Source of the DNA: Aplidium turbinatum
Lineage: Eukaryota > Chordata > Ascidiacea > Aplousobranchia > Polyclinidae
Assembly: GCA_918807975.1 (NCBI GenBank)
Contig: OU964924.1
Location: forward strand, 16,227,695-16,291,694
Direction: 5' to 3'
Length of the DNA stretch: 64,000 nt
The position numbers and the translations under genes were made by a program. The notes under the pieces were generated by a model, which ran no database searches, was not told where the DNA came from, and worked only from the letters and a program-made list of their open reading frames with translations. Each line of letters starts with the position of its first letter. Within the stretch, counting starts at the first letter, position 1. Of the stretch, positions 47,601 to 51,562 are shown one piece after another.

Positions 47601-48727
47601 GGGTTAAGATCTCAGTGGTTAGGTTTAAACCCCACTCATCTAAAGCTTCGATAATTTCAACTATAAAAGAAACGATAATTGTGGAATAAAATACAATATT
47701 CTTTAAATAAACAGAAGGCGTCGTTGGATTTGGAATTTTGTAATAGTTGAGGGTTCTAATATATTCTAAGTTACATATGGTGACGTAGGATACATGTCGA
47801 TTTTATGTGAGCAAATATTTCAATTTAATATAAGTTCAAACATTTTGCGATAAATTTCATTTCAATTTATTTTTCTTTGTCAGAATGCAAAAGAAACGAT
47901 ATTGTGGAATAAAATACAATTCAAAACTGTAGCCGAATCGGACTGTAGCCAAATAGGGAAATAGCCGAATCGGACTAGCCGAATTAGACTAGCCGAATCA
48001 GACTAGCCGAAACGGGCCATTCCGGAAAAAACATACAAAAAATAGATGCATTCTTTGAAACAGATGCTGAGCTCTTTAGTCTCGCCAGCATTTTTGAGGT
48101 CGTGCATTGTCATGTATCCTGGAAATTTGTTTGAATACGGTATGTTTTTCATGAGGTCCTTGTTTTTTTGTGCTTGGTTTACCACCTGTATATTTGTACC
48201 AAGGTCTGTATATGGAACCAGCCTTCTTCAATATCTGTTGTTGACAAATCAATTATGTGCTATTATTTGTTAGGAAGCTGTTGAATTTATTAACCGCATG
48301 TCACTAAACCAACAACCATTCTTCCTTTATTGGGCTCCAGATGCAACACACGATCCTGTTTACTCATCACCAATGTTTCGTGGAAAGAGTCGTCGTGGTC
48401 CGTGAGTAATCACTTGTCTTTTTGTTTTTATTCGATTTCTACTCTCAATGTTATGTTTTAAACTTTGTTTACGACTTCCTGCCGATTTCTCCTGAGCTAG
48501 CAAATGAATGGGCGCAGTTGGTCAATCACTGATTTACTATAAACTTCCACATACAATAATTTTATGACAAAACTGTTAATGTGGTAATAGTTACGGCGAT
48601 GCTGTGATGGAACTTGACTACGGCGTTGGTGTGATTCTCAATGAACTAAAACGTTTGAAGCTCGATGGAAATACTCTTGTTTTTTTTTCGTCTGATAATG
48701 GAGCTTCAGAAATAAACAGTGCCTTTG
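11543..48727 (+). CDS. GALNS: N-acetylgalactosamine-6-sulfatase, exons 1-8 (5' part of gene)
   Basis: Lysosomal sulfatase removing 6-sulfate from GalNAc-6-sulfate in chondroitin sulfate and from galactose-6-sulfate in keratan sulfate. Eight exons join in phase into about 290 residues closely following vertebrate GALNS: signal peptide (about 1-20), N-V-I-L-M-L-M-D-D with metal ligands D30-D31, signature C70-S-P-S-R with C70 the residue converted to formylglycine, L-T-G-R, G-K131-W-H133-[11 protein letters not shown], the N-I-T glycosylation site, D-A-T-H228, and S-D280-N281-G. All active-site residues covered are intact, so the gene looks functional. Introns are 4194, 67, 17523, 8316, 3454, 2571, 189 and more than 15273 nt. 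The remaining roughly 230 residues must lie right of the window. Confidence 0.95.
11636..11992. other. Intron 1, left part
   Basis: Intronic. Around 11778-11800 there is a GC-rich palindrome, GACCGGCGCCGGTC. No gene or clear element end is seen before the palindromic block that follows. Confidence 0.5.
12141..12207 (+). repeat. tRNA-Met-like Pol III module, copy 1
   Basis: GTGGCGCGTGCGA resembles a D-arm/A box, followed by GGTTCATAC with CAT in the anticodon position, and GAGTTCGATTCCAC, a good B box. The layout matches elongator tRNA-Met, but the acceptor stem is not convincing, so it is a SINE-type promoter relic, not a working tRNA gene. Confidence 0.45.
12967..13028 (-). repeat. tRNA-Met-like Pol III module, copy 2
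   Basis: The inverted counterpart of copy 1, with the B box GAATCGAACTC (minus-strand GAGTTCGATTC) and the D-arm-like CGCACGCGCCAC. The putative anticodon loop has changed. It lies in the right arm of the palindrome. Confidence 0.4.
13191..13625 (+). repeat. Third copy of the palindrome unit, with duplicated tRNA-like part
   Basis: Starting with the same GGCGCCGTAAAT tip palindrome, this unit repeats the left arm in + orientation. The tRNA-like segment at about 13420-13520 contains an internal tandem duplication (TTTTGTCTGGCTCGTA occurs twice) before TTCGATACC. A C/G-rich triplicated phrase, CTGCGTCTGCGCGCTTG, sits at 13270-13310. The unit ends at the GACCATCACAAC block. Confidence 0.6.
13725..13985. 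repeat. Three tandem repeats of about 83 bp
   Basis: The phrase GTCTTGTATAAAAGC ... TTCAGTGATTGACATTTGAT occurs three times (about 13735, 13830, 13918) with few differences. It lies directly downstream of the piggyBac relic on the minus strand and may be its subterminal region. Confidence 0.75.
14414..14677. mobile_element. hAT-type MITE in the piggyBac relic
   Basis: 264 bp with ends CAGGGCTGGATTTA and TAAATCGCACCTG, flanked by TCCACACC at 14406-14413 and 14678-14685. It contains GGGGGGCCGGGGCGC near one end. Confidence 0.9.
15178..15370 (-). mobile_element. Second, truncated copy of the same MITE
   Basis: Minus-strand start CAGGGGCGGGTTTA at 15370. The internal phrases GCAGTAGCATTAATC and GCAGAAACTTCAAAGGCTG are shared with the copy at 14414-14677. 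The far end is lost near 15178 and no duplication is seen, so the left limit is approximate. Confidence 0.7.
15585..15695. mobile_element. Solo end of a Mutator-like element
   Basis: GGCCGTCGCTCACTTTG, GTCGCCCACATAGTCTCGCC and GCCCAGATAGGCTC...AGATGTCGTGTACCG match the terminal inverted repeat of the element at 57859-58636. No partner end is seen nearby. Confidence 0.55.
15830..15953 (+). CDS. GALNS: GALNS exon 2 (active-site cysteine)
   Basis: Follows the acceptor TTTCAG at 15829. Reads [20 protein letters not shown] ... N-P-L-C-S-P plus one base of the next codon. C70, the formylglycine precursor, is here. Donor GTCAGT at 15954; phase 1. Confidence 0.93.
16021..16095 (+). CDS. GALNS: GALNS exon 3
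   Basis: After a 67 nt intron, completes S-R of the sulfatase signature and gives [24 protein letters not shown]74 and the L-T-G-R motif belong to the active site. Donor GTTTGT at 16096 is weak but phase-correct, and the join to exon 4 gives N-G-Y-T-P-Q as in relatives. Confidence 0.9.
16277..17364. mobile_element. Full-length palindromic element, copy 1 (4 bp TSD)
   Basis: 1088 bp. The left half reads inverted in the right half from the tips (GGGTCATTTTATTATAATAC / its complement) to a short centre near 16820. It is flanked by GTAT at 16273-16276 and 17365-17368. Arms contain AAGCGGTTCTCGAGTTATAA and GCAATATCTCAAGAACCGCT. A 64-codon frame at 16518 is just arm sequence. No transposase; family shared with 30870-32639 and 38760-40025. 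Confidence 0.85.
18151..19250 (-). mobile_element. hAT element with transposase remnant
   Basis: 1100 bp, ends CAGGGATGTCCAACCTTT and GGTTGGACATCCCTG, flanked by GCATAGGA at 18143-18150 and 19251-19258. The minus strand at 18471-18764 keeps the C-terminal end of a hAT transposase: Y-C-C-E-Q-F-F ... [15 protein letters not shown], where relatives have Y-x-C-E-Q-x-F-S and K-Q-C-Q-x-S-H. Broken. At 18188-18245 it carries the (CAT)n-linked box also found at 27593-27650. Confidence 0.85.
19259..20343. other. Interior of the outer element; no gene
   Basis: No coding region is convincing. A 32 bp phrase (ATATTTGAATATTTTCAATAG) is repeated at about 19505 and 19555. At about 20175-20215 a fragment, TTTGTTGAATTATAATGGAA, matches the tips of the palindromic family. 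From about 20280 the right inverted repeat of the outer element begins. Confidence 0.5.
20937..23283. mobile_element. ATTCGGC-family element 1 (8 bp TSD)
   Basis: 2347 bp, left end GGGTCTGCTACTATTCGGCG, right end CGCCGAAACGGGCCATTCCG, flanked by AGATTTAC at 20929-20936 and 23284-23291. Each end is a run of short repeats, (C/T)CGATTCGGC-GAGT. Inside, long stretches at 21060-21660 and 22660-23150 are inverted copies of each other and include the block shared with the GALNS 5' flank. No protein gene. It interrupts the coding remnant of element C. Confidence 0.9.
21811..22622. mobile_element. CAGGCC-family small element (5 bp TSD)
   Basis: 812 bp, ends CAGGCCTTAAAACTTG and GCTTTAAGGCTTG, flanked by CAACG at 21806-21810 and 22623-22627. 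Subterminal palindromes of GGCGGCC type are present. It contains no gene and is nested in ATTCGGC element 1, making it the fourth layer of the nest. Confidence 0.8.
23753..26872 (-). mobile_element. Nearly intact 3.1 kb DNA transposon (8 bp TSD)
   Basis: 3120 bp, ends TAGGGTGGTCCTCAAAATGG and CCATTTTGAGGACCACCCTA, terminal inverted repeats of about 300 bp (23753 to about 24060, about 26580 to 26872), flanked by ATGCGTAT at 23745-23752 and 26873-26880. It carries one minus-strand transposase gene occupying nearly all of the interior. The perfect duplication and well-matched ends suggest recent insertion. The 8 bp duplication fits hAT, P or related groups, but TAGGG ends and the protein do not settle the superfamily. 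Confidence 0.93.
24197..26416 (-). pseudogene. DDE-type transposase, one in-frame TGA
   Basis: About 739 codons in a single frame from the ATG at 26416 to the stop at 24197. The first 510 codons end at a TGA (24887-24889), after which the same frame continues, W-M-A-R-L-I-Y-G, to the end. N-terminal 200 residues: basic and coiled-coil-like with K-K-E-K-R. Middle: [10 protein letters not shown], then [10 protein letters not shown] and C-R-H-H-I-F-E, likely carrying catalytic aspartates and the C/D-x2-H motif of hAT-like folds. C-terminal: [14 protein letters not shown] and N-D-F-A-E-R-G-V. Relatives usually have R-W-M where TGA-W-M stands here, so TGA is most likely a CGA or AGA changed once; stop readthrough is the alternative. 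No introns. Confidence 0.88.
27593..27650. repeat. (CAT)n-linked box, copy 2
   Basis: CATCATCAT followed by CATCGGTTTGTTCCCCACTA and GTGGGGGTGGCCGAT. The same box is at 18188-18245 in the hAT element. It looks like the 3' tail of a short retroelement whose end is a trinucleotide run. Confidence 0.5.
27982..28350. mobile_element. Second palindromic element with hammerhead-like arms
   Basis: 369 bp, inverted arms meeting near 28165 (TTAAATTTATCTTACGATTT and its complement), flanked by CATAAAAG at 27974-27981 and 28351-28358. Both arms carry C-T-G-A-T-G-A / G-A-A-A boxes. Same architecture as 1256-1611 but a different sequence family. Inserted in the Gypsy fossil. Confidence 0.65.
28075..28102 (-). 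ncRNA. Hammerhead-like core (left arm)
   Basis: On the minus strand: CTGATGA (28096-28102), a stem II region GGACACACGTACGTATC that pairs with one C-A mismatch, then GAAA (28075-28078), followed by AACGTT and a TTGAGTTAT strand that pairs 7 of 9 positions with the ATTTATTTC before CTGATGA (stem I). The right arm has the diverged TTGATGA ... GAAA at 28240-28267 (+). Confidence 0.5.
29481..29949. other. No gene recognised
   Basis: Intronic sequence between the Gypsy fossil and the LINE tail. Nothing is recognisable apart from scattered short open frames. Confidence 0.5.
30365..33089. mobile_element. CAGGCC-family element A (5 bp TSD)
   Basis: 2725 bp, ends CAGGCCTCGAAAGTCG and GAATTTCGAGGCCTG, flanked by TATTA at 30360-30364 and 33090-33094. 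Subterminal TGTCCGCC/GGCGGACA words repeat several times on both sides. About 300-500 bp at each end matches element B (49157-57129) in reverse orientation. The centre is occupied by a palindromic element. No gene of its own is left. Confidence 0.85.
30870..32639. mobile_element. Full-length palindromic element, copy 2 (4 bp TSD)
   Basis: 1770 bp, ends GGGTCATTCCATGCCAAATG and its complement, flanked by AGTA at 30866-30869 and 32640-32643. Arms of about 690 bp face each other. The central 380 bp is not inverted and has a 92-codon frame (31676-31954), [10 protein letters not shown], with no known domain; it could be a leftover of an ancestral gene. Confidence 0.88.
33304..33618. other. End of GALNS intron 3
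   Basis: Short CA-repeat at about 33348 and AT-rich intronic sequence running to the acceptor CTAG at 33618. No element is recognised. Confidence 0.6.
33619..33721 (+). CDS. GALNS: GALNS exon 4
   Basis: [33 protein letters not shown] plus two bases of W. K131, expected to contact the sulfate, is here. Acceptor TGCTAG, donor GTACAT; phases 1 and 2 agree with neighbours. Confidence 0.93.
33781..35081 (+). mobile_element. hAT element with BED-finger and dimerisation remnants
   Basis: 1301 bp, ends TAGGGTTGGGACTCCGGG and GATCCCGAAACTCTA, flanked by TAATGAAC at 33773-33780 and 35082-35089. From 34227 it codes a BED-type zinc finger (S-K-V-W-Q-N-F ... [11 protein letters not shown]) that stops after R-N. 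From 34482 the C-terminal part follows: [16 protein letters not shown], then [17 protein letters not shown] in another frame. The transposase core is missing. A 76 bp segment (about 34775-34910) is duplicated in tandem. It lies 58 bp after GALNS exon 4. Confidence 0.88.
35206..36064. mobile_element. hAT-type non-autonomous element
   Basis: Left end CAGGGGTGTCCAACC; right inverted end GGTTGGATGCCCTTG at 36025, followed by 39 bp of extra sequence before the repeat of ACCTAACA (35198-35205 and 36065-36072). So either the right end was extended or the match is chance. GGGCCAC words near both ends are typical of this group. No coding remains. Confidence 0.65.
36073..36571. other. Intronic; solo hAT-type end at 36450-36571
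   Basis: No gene. The last 120 bp is a run of GGAATCGG/GGCATCGGCA words ending GGCACATCCCTA at 36571, the inverted form of a TAGGGATGTGCC end. The partner end is not visible. Confidence 0.5.
36631..37705. mobile_element. hAT-type element
   Basis: 1075 bp, ends CAGGGGTGTGCAACC and GCTGCACACCCCTG, flanked by GTTTATAC at 36623-36630 and 37706-37713. GCGGGCCGC words lie near the right end. No transposase motif could be read in the interior, though it may hold diverged coding sequence. Confidence 0.9.
37714..38085. other. No gene recognised
   Basis: Intron 4 sequence between two hAT-type elements. An 84-codon frame from 37908 crosses into the next element and has no known domain. Confidence 0.5.
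38094..40164. mobile_element. hAT (Charlie-like ends) with nested palindrome
   Basis: 2071 bp including the insert, ends CAGTGGTTCTCAACCTTT and GGTTGAGAACCACTG, flanked by ATCTAAGT at 38086-38093 and 40165-40172. CGGACCCC words sit near both ends. The frame at 38509-38874, M-S-G-D-G-N-A-N, runs into the insert and is unassigned. Confidence 0.92.
38760..40025. mobile_element. Full-length palindromic element, copy 3 (4 bp TSD)
   Basis: 1266 bp, ends GAGGCATTCCATTATAATTC and its complement, flanked by TAAT at 38756-38759 and 40026-40029. Arms meet near 39390 around GAAAATTGC-CAGGAAAACCAG. Inserted in the hAT element at 38094. No gene. Confidence 0.88.
40173..42037. other. Intron 4, right part; solo hAT end
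   Basis: No gene. At about 41330-41396 a right hAT end reads GTGCGGCCCGTCGCAG ... GGTTGGAGACCCCTG, with no left partner. The rest is unassigned intron up to the acceptor ACACAG at 42037. Confidence 0.5.
42038..42181 (+). CDS. GALNS: GALNS exon 5
   Basis: Completes W, then [47 protein letters not shown], the most GALNS-specific stretch in the window. H133 is an expected active-site residue. Donor GTATTT at 42182. Confidence 0.96.
42215..43036. mobile_element. hAT-type element 33 bp after exon 5
   Basis: 822 bp, ends CAGTGTTTCTCAACCTTTT and CGTTGAGAACCACTG, flanked by AACTAGAG at 42207-42214 and 43037-43044. CGCCCCCC words are clustered near both ends. No coding remains seen. It leaves only 33 bp between the exon 5 donor and the element. 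Confidence 0.92.
43045..43439. other. No gene recognised
   Basis: Intron 5 between the hAT-type element and the LINE tail. No recognisable feature. Confidence 0.5.
43440..45460 (-). mobile_element. Jockey-like LINE, 5' truncated and frameshifted
   Basis: Minus strand, from about 45460 down. Reverse transcriptase blocks in order: [31 protein letters not shown] (about 45050-45190), [17 protein letters not shown] (about 44830-44895), and [11 protein letters not shown], where the catalytic pair expected as D-D reads N-N (44542-44748). Downstream: [22 protein letters not shown] and a C-terminal H-H-F-I-C-Q-C zinc-like motif near 43650. Several frameshifts, plus a hAT MITE at 44047. Dead copy. Confidence 0.82.
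44047..44458. mobile_element. hAT-type MITE in the LINE
   Basis: 412 bp, ends CAGGGGTGAGCATGC and GTTTGCCCATGTCTG, flanked by ATCTAGAG at 44039-44046 and 44459-44466. It splits the C-terminal region of the Jockey-like LINE. Confidence 0.9.
45491..45520. mobile_element. 30 bp minimal CAGGCC-family palindrome
   Basis: CAGGCCTTAAAAT-TCGT-ATTTTAAGGCCTG: two CAGGCCTTAAAA ends, as in the 812 bp member at 21811, joined with almost nothing between. No clear duplication beyond TA. Either an extreme internal deletion or a chance palindrome. Confidence 0.45.
45636..45702 (+). CDS. GALNS: GALNS exon 6
   Basis: Completes R180, then [25 protein letters not shown] is the glycosylation site conserved in the family (N-L-T in human). 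Acceptor TTGCAG, donor GTATAG. Confidence 0.92.
46102..46188. repeat. 87 bp palindrome, CCCAGAC ... CGCCTGGG
   Basis: Inverted arms with ATTTTTACATTGAT-CAACG facing CGTTGAATCAATGTAAAAAT around TCTGCAG. The same core recurs near 51385-51445 and, as one arm, near 60020-60045. It is probably a small palindromic repeat with its own mobility. Confidence 0.6.
46330..46560 (-). pseudogene. LINE reverse transcriptase fragment
   Basis: Minus strand reads [23 protein letters not shown], then [30 protein letters not shown], the first blocks of a non-LTR reverse transcriptase. Both sides are cut off. A different LINE lineage from 43440-45460, judging by these blocks. Confidence 0.75.
46570..47603 (-). 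mobile_element. piggyBac element with transposase 3' part
   Basis: 1034 bp, ends CCCTCTGTCTACC and GGTAGACAGAGGG, flanked by TTAA at 46566-46569 and 47604-47607, the piggyBac target. The minus strand reads [23 protein letters not shown], a stop (TGA) where relatives have [18 protein letters not shown], and a C-terminal cysteine-rich finger (C-Y-L-C ... C-R-Q-F-C-P-T-C). The 5' two thirds of the gene are gone. GGGGTCC-TTGGACCCC palindromes occur near both ends and once inside. Confidence 0.9.
48274..48401 (+). CDS. GALNS: GALNS exon 7
   Basis: [42 protein letters not shown] plus two bases. H228 corresponds to the active-site histidine of the D-A-T-H motif. Acceptor TTAG, donor GTGAGT. Confidence 0.95.
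48591..48727 (+). CDS. GALNS: GALNS exon 8 (last exon in window)
   Basis: [45 protein letters not shown] plus one base. D280 and N281 complete the metal site. Acceptor AATAG, donor GTAAGT. The expected next residues, G-S-N-G-P-F-L-C-G-K, are not seen anywhere to the right. Confidence 0.95.
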
Positions 48728-48946
48728 GTAAGTTTATTGTTACATAATTAAAATTATTTTTTAATCTACTGTTGGCTTGACAACATTCGCGAAGATCTGC
48801 GACGGAAAGATTTTGTTTCAGACAACTCTCATGATCGCGTGGCATGGAAAAATGCTCTCAGCCAAAGTAGACATTCGATAGCATCCAATCCTCGCTATAT
48901 GGAGAGCAAGAGATGTAAAATCATATAGATTAGTGGTTCTCAACTT

Positions 48947-49122
48947 CGAAACGGCCCGTTTCGGTGAGTCCGATTCGGTGAGTCCGATCCCTATTTGATG
49001 ATTTTTTCAATTTTTTTTTTTAAATTATTGGGTACCGTAGCCTAATTATCATTGCCGTTTTAGGGTTAGGGGTTAGAGGTTAGGGACTCACCGAATTGGA
49101 CTCACCGAATAGTAGAAAACCC
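48947..49122 (-). mobile_element. ATTCGGC-family mini-element (9 bp TSD)
   Basis: 176 bp, left CGAAACGGCCCGTTTCGG, right CCGAATAGTAGAAAACCC, flanked by TCTCAACTT at 48938-48946 and 49123-49131. Orientation is reverse to element 1. Only the ends and a short middle with TTAGGG words remain. Confidence 0.85.
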
Positions 49123-51562
49123 TCTCAACTTGGGGGTCGCTCAAAGGTTTTGTGGGCAGGCATCGAAATTTACGGCAGACATGTCCGCCGTCACAGCATG
49201 TGATGTCCGCGGAAAGTACCATCTATTCTAGATCGGTCATATTTGTCCGCTGACAAATAATGCACGAACTAACGATACAAACCGTCACTGCATAGCACGA
49301 ACAATTGTTGTGAGAATATAATTTTCTACGCATCTAGAAAATGTGAATATTATTTCCCTTAAAGTGTCTCTGACAAGAAAATAAATTCGCTAAATTTACC
49401 TAAGATACCAAAGAGATGACACTTAAAAACTTCCCTGACCAGCAAATCGTAAAAAATATCAACAGGCTACTAAGTTACACGCTTGTAAACTTTCGTTCAC
49501 TTTCGGCAAATCTGGCACCCATTCAATTGCGAAAATAAAAACGGCAACACTGCTGTGACGTCACCATGGGTGGGAAAGATACTTTCTTTCTCTGTGGTGA
49601 GTTGGTAAGGTATGATACGACTACTGCAAAATGTCAATGTGTGGGACTCTGTTGGTCTAAAGAATGTGCAAAATAAGAATTACCGAAATGAAAAAGTGAA
49701 CTTATTATTACTATCAGGTTTAGTAGCCAGAATAGGACAAATAAAAAATTATCAAAATTGTAGCCCTACAAGAGATTAAAAAAACTGCAATTTCAATTGA
49801 ATTGAGATGTTGTTTGATAAAAATAAACTCAACCTATTAGATCTAAACCTGATAGTAATAATAAGTTCACTTTTTCATTTCGGTAATTCTTATTTTGCAC
49901 GGGTCTGCTACTATTCGGCGAGTCCGATTCGGCGAGTCCGATTCGACTAGTCCGATTCGGCGAGTTCCCTATTCGGCGAGAGCCCTTTTCGGCGAGTGCC
50001 CTATTCGGCGAGTTTTTGAAATTTTTGAAAGGAAATTATCGGGTACCATAGCCTAATTATAATTGCCGTTTTTACATCGTTTTAACGTCGCTAAACGTTG
50101 AAATCGTGCAGAAAGGAATAAAAATAAAATGTTTGAACTATTAAATTAAAATTCGTCATGTCAGTTCAGTTGTTTTTATTTCTGACCATCATATGAAAAA
50201 CAATACACGTCAACATAGCAAAGGTAGAAGCGACAAAACGCGAACGTTAAAACGTGCTTGAATTTGTCATGTCAGTTCAGTTGTTTTTCTTTCTGATCAT
50301 GATATCAAAAACAATACACGTCAACATAGCAAAGGTGTAGAAAAAGGTAGAAGCGACAAAACGCGAACGTTAAAACGTGCTTGTGACCGAAGCAAGTTAT
50401 TGAGTTGAAAGAAATTTGGCACGGTTGCAACACTTTCAGAAAAATTTAAGATATGAAGGGAAAATAAAACAAAGAAAATGTTACAAAAAAAAATAAAATA
50501 GATCATGTTTATGTCTATAAGTTAGTACTTTTGAATAGTTAAAATGATTAGTTTGGACCAACAAATGTGTGGCCTACAGCTTGGATTAAAAGGAAATTAT
50601 CGGGTACCGTAGCCTAGTTATCCCGACCAGCAAAAATTTGTTCCAAGAACACAGTTCATTTTTACATTGTAGTAACAGAATGAAAAGGCTAAACAAATGT
50701 GTGGCCTATCGTGTTAACGTCGCTAAACGTTGAAATCGTGTAGAAAAGGGAGCTTTTGCTGACTAGGATACTTTGAAACTGAGAAACATTCACAGAAGCC
50801 CTACGATTTGTTCCAAGAACCCATTTAGCATAACATTTCATTTGTACATTGATTCAACGTCTGAATACATTATCTTAAAAATGCAACGTATCGTAGGGCT
50901 TCTGTGAATGTTTCTTAGTTTCAACGTATCCTAGTCAGCAAAAGCACCCTTTTCTACACGATTTCAACGTTTAGCGACGTTAAAACGATAAGCCACACAT
51001 TTGGTTAGCCTTTTCATTCTGTTACTACAATGTAAAAATGAACTGTTAGGCTAACTGGGTTCTTGGAACAAATTTTGCTGGTCGGGATAACTAGGCTACG
51101 GTAGCCTACCCGATAATTTCTATTCAATCTAAGCTGTAGGAGTGTAGGTCACACATTTGTTGATCCAAACTATTCATTTTAACCATAGGCGCCTAAGCCG
51201 TGGGGGGCAGGCCTCCGCGCATATTTCCGCGTGGGAGCAACTTTTTATGCGGCATTGATACATAAAACAATAGATGAACTAGTGATCGGCAGCAGGAAAA
51301 CATTTTTAAATGCAAACCGCAACAGCTTCGCAGTAAATAATCACTAGAACGAGTAGCGATGCTACAATTCCACCCCAGACAAAAAAATCTGTCAGTTTTA
51401 CGTTGATTTAACGTCTGCAGACGTTGAATCAATGTAAAAATGACTGATTTTGCTGCCTGTGACATAGCAAAAATCTACCATTTTGCGTCGATTCAATGTC
51501 ATCAGATGTTGAATGCACCCAAAAACAACATAATTTGCTACGTTGACGCAGCGTGCGTTTAA

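Larger units (their letters stand above)
45779..48024. mobile_element. ATTCGGC-family element 2 (8 bp TSD)
   Basis: 2246 bp, left end GGGTCTGCTACTATTCGGCT, right end AGCCGAAACGGGCCATTCCG, flanked by GAAAAAAC at 45771-45778 and 48025-48032. Ends are runs of ATTCGGCTAGTCC. Inside lie a small palindrome (46102-46188), a LINE fragment and a piggyBac relic, plus three copies of a GAAACGATATTGTGGAATAA phrase. It fills most of GALNS intron 6. Confidence 0.9.

Noticed and set aside
49060-49090. Telomere-like TTAGGG words
   Set aside because: Only three or four imperfect units inside a 176 bp mini-element; not a telomere or interstitial array.
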